Assembly: GCA_947179155.2 (NCBI GenBank)
Contig: OX359275.1
Location: forward strand, 38,870,808 to 38,934,807
Direction of reading: 5' to 3'
Origin: Hedera helix
Lineage: Eukaryota; Streptophyta; Magnoliopsida; Apiales; Araliaceae
DNA: 64,000 nucleotides
Of this stretch, positions 61,001-64,000 are shown in pieces. The notes under the pieces are model-generated. The model had not been told where the DNA came from and did no database searches. It saw only the letters and a program-made list of their open reading frames with translations. Within the stretch, counting starts at the first letter, position 1. Each line of letters begins with the position of its first letter. A program made the translations under genes and the position numbers.

Positions 61001-63839
61001 CTTCTTAATTTGACACACACACAGACATAATATCTTCACAATTTGTCTGCTCATTTTGAAGCAAGTAGTTTGCATGTTTCCTCCAGATATAATATTATGT
61101 CAATCTAATCCTTGAAACTATCTGTAGACTTTCTGGATGGACAACCAGACAAGGGATCCGCACAGCAAGGAGGTTATCATGTTGGATAGCAACTCTGTCC
61201 CTCTTTATGATCGTGGATACGCATTTGGTTTGACTCCAACTGATGGTTCTGGTAATCTGGAAAGGTAGTTACTTGTTATTTTTGTGTGAATTTGTGGCTG
61301 CACCTTTTAGTCTTAGATAAACTGATGGTTGCTTTTGTAACAATAAACAGCATACTTGGTTCTGTTTTTTGCATAATAATTTTACTTTCTTGATAATAGA
61401 AAATTTTAAAATTTAACTTGGTACAGATTAGGAATAATGTATCTCTTCATGGAAAAAGTTGCACCATCACTGAAATAAAATGCATGACATTTAAATGACT
61501 GATGATGGATATTATAGTCCTTCTTGGAGCTTAACACTTTATACATATACCCATGATATATAGGATGTGACTTTGGTATAGGAGAGCCACATATCAACCT
61601 TGACATGATGCAGATTGACCTATGTACTGATATGCAGTGTTTGTCCATGTGTTTAGATATCATATTATGTAATTGAGTCAGCATGTCTAATGTCTTGAAT
61701 AAATATGATGGCATAACTAAACCTGGTGGTAATGGAAAGTGCACAACTAAATATAAGTGTCAATTTTTCCTTTACCCGTATTTGAAGGAAATTATTGAGA
61801 TCCAGGAGCTATAATAGCTTGAAAATTTTGCTTGTCACCTGGATAGGGGTGGTGCACCTGGTTCAAATCCTTGGGGCATAGGTGAATGATTGAATATTTA
61901 TTGCTTATCAAACACAAATTAATTACTGGGAATCCTTAAATACTTTTTTCGCTCAAGAAATATGTTGAGGTTCTCGGTATTGGAGTAGTTGTGGACGTGG
62001 AGATTGGAGAGTGCTTACGCTAATACTAAGTATGGAATAGATACCAAGTAATGTGCGTTGTGGTAAAGAAAAGGAAATGTTTATGAAGATTAAGATGTGG
62101 ACTTAGATGCATACTTACTTTCAATAAATTAATAAATAAATAAAGACACGTATAGGAACTTTTGTATTATTTACCATATAATGGTTCACACTTATTAATT
62201 GTACTTCCCCGAATTATAGATATATAAATTACACAACTTTTGATTGAGGCCATGCAAATATGATTTTACAAGGTACTTCTATGCATTAATTTTGAATGGA
62301 AATTCTTCTTCTTTTTTTAAAAAAAAGGGATGATTGCTTTATCACGATATAATCGCTGAATACTTGCCTCAGGGATGCGCTCCGAGATAGTTATCCTTTA
62401 TCTACGCTTTATTTATCTCTCATGACTATGTCTTATGGGACATTGAGGAGAGCCCAACAGAGTACTTGTGGTTCCTGGTTCATAATAATTTTTTTTTTTC
62501 CTGGTGTTGTGATTCATGCAACTTTCGGCTCATGTATGAAGCCTCTTCCATCACCGGAACATATTGATTTGATCAACTGCTGGACATATGATAATTTTGT
62601 TGCATGGCTTTTACAATGTAGAGGTATGGAAATAGTAGATGCTTCTCGCTGCTTCAATTGCGGTTCCTACAACCATTCATTGAAGGAATGCCCAAAGCCT
62701 CGCGACAATATGGCGGTCAGTAATGCTCGCAAACAACAGAAGACTAGGCGTAATCAGAACGCTAGTTCCCGTAACCCAACTCGATATTATCAAAGTACTC
62801 CTGGGGGTAAATATGATGGCTTAAAGCCAGGTGTCCTTGATGTAGAAACACGGAAACTGTTAGGCCTTGGGGTGAGATATTATGCTTTTATTTGGAAAAA
62901 AATAAGGCAGTTACTCTTTTAATAAATGTTCTAACTTCTATAAAAGCTTTGATTTCTTACATCGCCAACCATATGTAATGGTTCTGTTGGGTTTATTGCC
63001 AGGAACAAAGGGTAGGGTTTTAAGTCCTGTATTCTCTTTTGCATTATCTGAATTCTGCACGTGTCAGTGGGAAATAGGATATACAAGTAGTAACTAGAGT
63101 AGCAAAATAGTTATGTAGACCTATTATTTTTAATCAGCTCTTCTTTTTCTTCTTCTTCTGAATAATTATTTGGGTCTATTCTTCGTCTTCTGAATTATTA
63201 TATAGGTCTATTCTTCTTCTTCTGAATAACTATATAGGTCTATCGTACTTCTTCTGAATAATTTTTCTTGAAATCAATTATTTCATGTTTTTCCCTAAAT
63301 TTCTTTAGGAAAAAAACCCCTAGTTAAACATATTTAATACGTACTTAATTTGTGCTCTATAATCTATATGGCACTCAGATAGGCACATAAACACTATTAC
63401 CATCAACCCATGTTATGGATGCAACTCTCAAACACATACAAGCTACTTTTTGAGCTGCCTCTCTCTACATATTCCCAACATATAGAGAAAAATATATATA
63501 TACATATATGTGTGTGTGTGTATAGATACATATATACGAGTGTCTAAGGTGGCAATAATCGATGTAACATGATGCATGCACAAAGAGAAAATGGTACAAA
63601 AAGACAGCAATGCTGTAAAAGCTAATCCCAATCCCATTTCCCACCCTAACAACTGTTCACACTTAAACAAAGGGATCCAAAAAGTAGGATTTTTTTTCTT
63701 CGTCCCACTCTCTAATTAACTTCTCAAAGTTTATTGTGCTTTGTTTTTTCTTCTAATTTTTCTGATGTTATGCAGGAGCTTGATCCACCTCCTTGGCTTA
63801 ATAGGATGCGAGAAATAGGGTATCCACCAGGATATCTAG
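58038..63839 (+). CDS. Zinc finger CCHC domain protein 8 (ZCCHC8)-like, PSP domain, 3' end beyond window
   Basis: Exons in the window: 58038-58452, 58665-58746, 58913-58988, 59834-59914, 61128-61264, 62622-62871, 63776-63839; phases agree, and the last exon ends CTA-G/GTAACT, so translation continues past 64000. Residues 1-140 are acidic and disordered. A conserved stretch (ISGIKRPRVAIDEQPPSVHV; LLQQWSEWHARHYP; FWMDNQTRDP) precedes a zinc knuckle C274-x2-C277-x4-H282-x4-C287 and a proline-rich PSP domain (about 310 on: RYYQSTPGGKYDGLKPGVLD; DPPPWLNRMREIGYPPGY). ZCCHC8 with HEN2 helicase and RBM7 forms the nuclear exosome targeting complex; in plants it directs nuclear RNA to the exosome. ATG 58038 is chosen over the in-frame TTG at 58032. 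Donor 58989 (GTGGGT) is used instead of the one at 58992 since only it keeps the downstream frame. Confidence 0.88.
60055..60390. repeat. Tandem duplication of about 169 bp in ZCCHC8-like intron 4
   Basis: Two diverged units starting TTTCATAAAGTA at 60055 and 60224 share GGGATTAACTTTT, CATTATCATTAAT, ATAGAAGGATT and TGGCTTCCTTAA in order. Each is roughly 85 percent alike by eye. Confidence 0.85.
63150..63261. repeat. About 32-bp minisatellite, three to four units, ZCCHC8-like intron 6
   Basis: Units of TTCTTCTTCTTCTGAATAA followed by a TATATAGGTCTA-like stretch, starting about 63150, 63179, 63211 and 63243 (the last partial). Confidence 0.85.
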
Positions 63840-64000
63840 GTAACTGAGTTGTCTCAATTCTGGCTTGTTTAACTCATTAAACCCTTTTATTGTCTTGGAT
63901 TCCTGCCTTCAGTATGCAAGTCTTTAATTATCAATTAAAATTTCTTGTTCCAGATATATAACTTACAATGTTCAGTTATTCATTTCAAAGTTGAACTAAT

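Noticed and set aside
1..64000. tRNA, rRNA, snoRNA, CRISPR arrays, prokaryotic or organellar insertions
   Set aside because: Looked for in reading both strands; nothing convincing was seen. A covariance-model scan could still find small RNAs.

Overview
This is a eudicot nuclear chromosome segment. Genes carry many GT-AG introns, intergenic DNA is AT-rich, the encoded families are plant families, and plant transposons (hAT and Tourist MITEs, a TRIM, a gag-only LTR element) are scattered through it. The species cannot be named from the sequence. Exon models below were assembled by hand from splice sites, reading phase and family resemblance; they are not transcript-verified.

Layout. 17-4285 (+): TBL-type polysaccharide O-acetyltransferase, 2 exons. 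5712-9899 (-): coiled-coil, tail-anchored protein gene in 6 exons with no start ATG and two in-frame stops, so probably a recent pseudogene. 11701-13881 (+): intronless GH81 endo-beta-1,3-glucanase. 17073-22167 (+): PERK receptor kinase, 8 exons. 22168-26931: gene-free, with a tandem segmental duplication of which one copy carries a hAT MITE and the other keeps the empty site. 26932-28778 (+): SNL6/cinnamoyl-CoA-reductase-like gene with the catalytic Tyr replaced. 30320-39090 (+): TMEM33/Pom33 membrane protein, 9 exons, with a young gag-protease LTR element in intron 3 and a Tourist MITE in intron 8. 40448-47911 (+): proteasome lid subunit RPN12, 6 exons, with a TRIM, a 292-bp triplicated minisatellite and a hAT element in its introns. 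48937-53696 (+): GEX3-like gene that seems to lack part of its beta-propeller. 58038-63839 (+): ZCCHC8-like gene, cut by the window end.

The genes are ordinary single-gene transcription units with unrelated roles (cell wall: TBL, GH81, PERK; RNA surveillance: ZCCHC8; protein turnover: RPN12; ER/nuclear envelope: TMEM33; gametes: GEX3). I see no gene-cluster logic. The order TBL, unknown coiled-coil gene, GH81, with TMEM33 and GEX3 nearby, resembles what I recall of Arabidopsis chromosome 5 around At5g15870-At5g16020 and its chromosome 3 duplicate, which suggests an old conserved block. I found no convincing new biological system. The most informative features are decay events (the start/stop-broken gene, the GEX3 deletion, the SNL6 active-site loss) and the transposon structures with exact target-site duplications.
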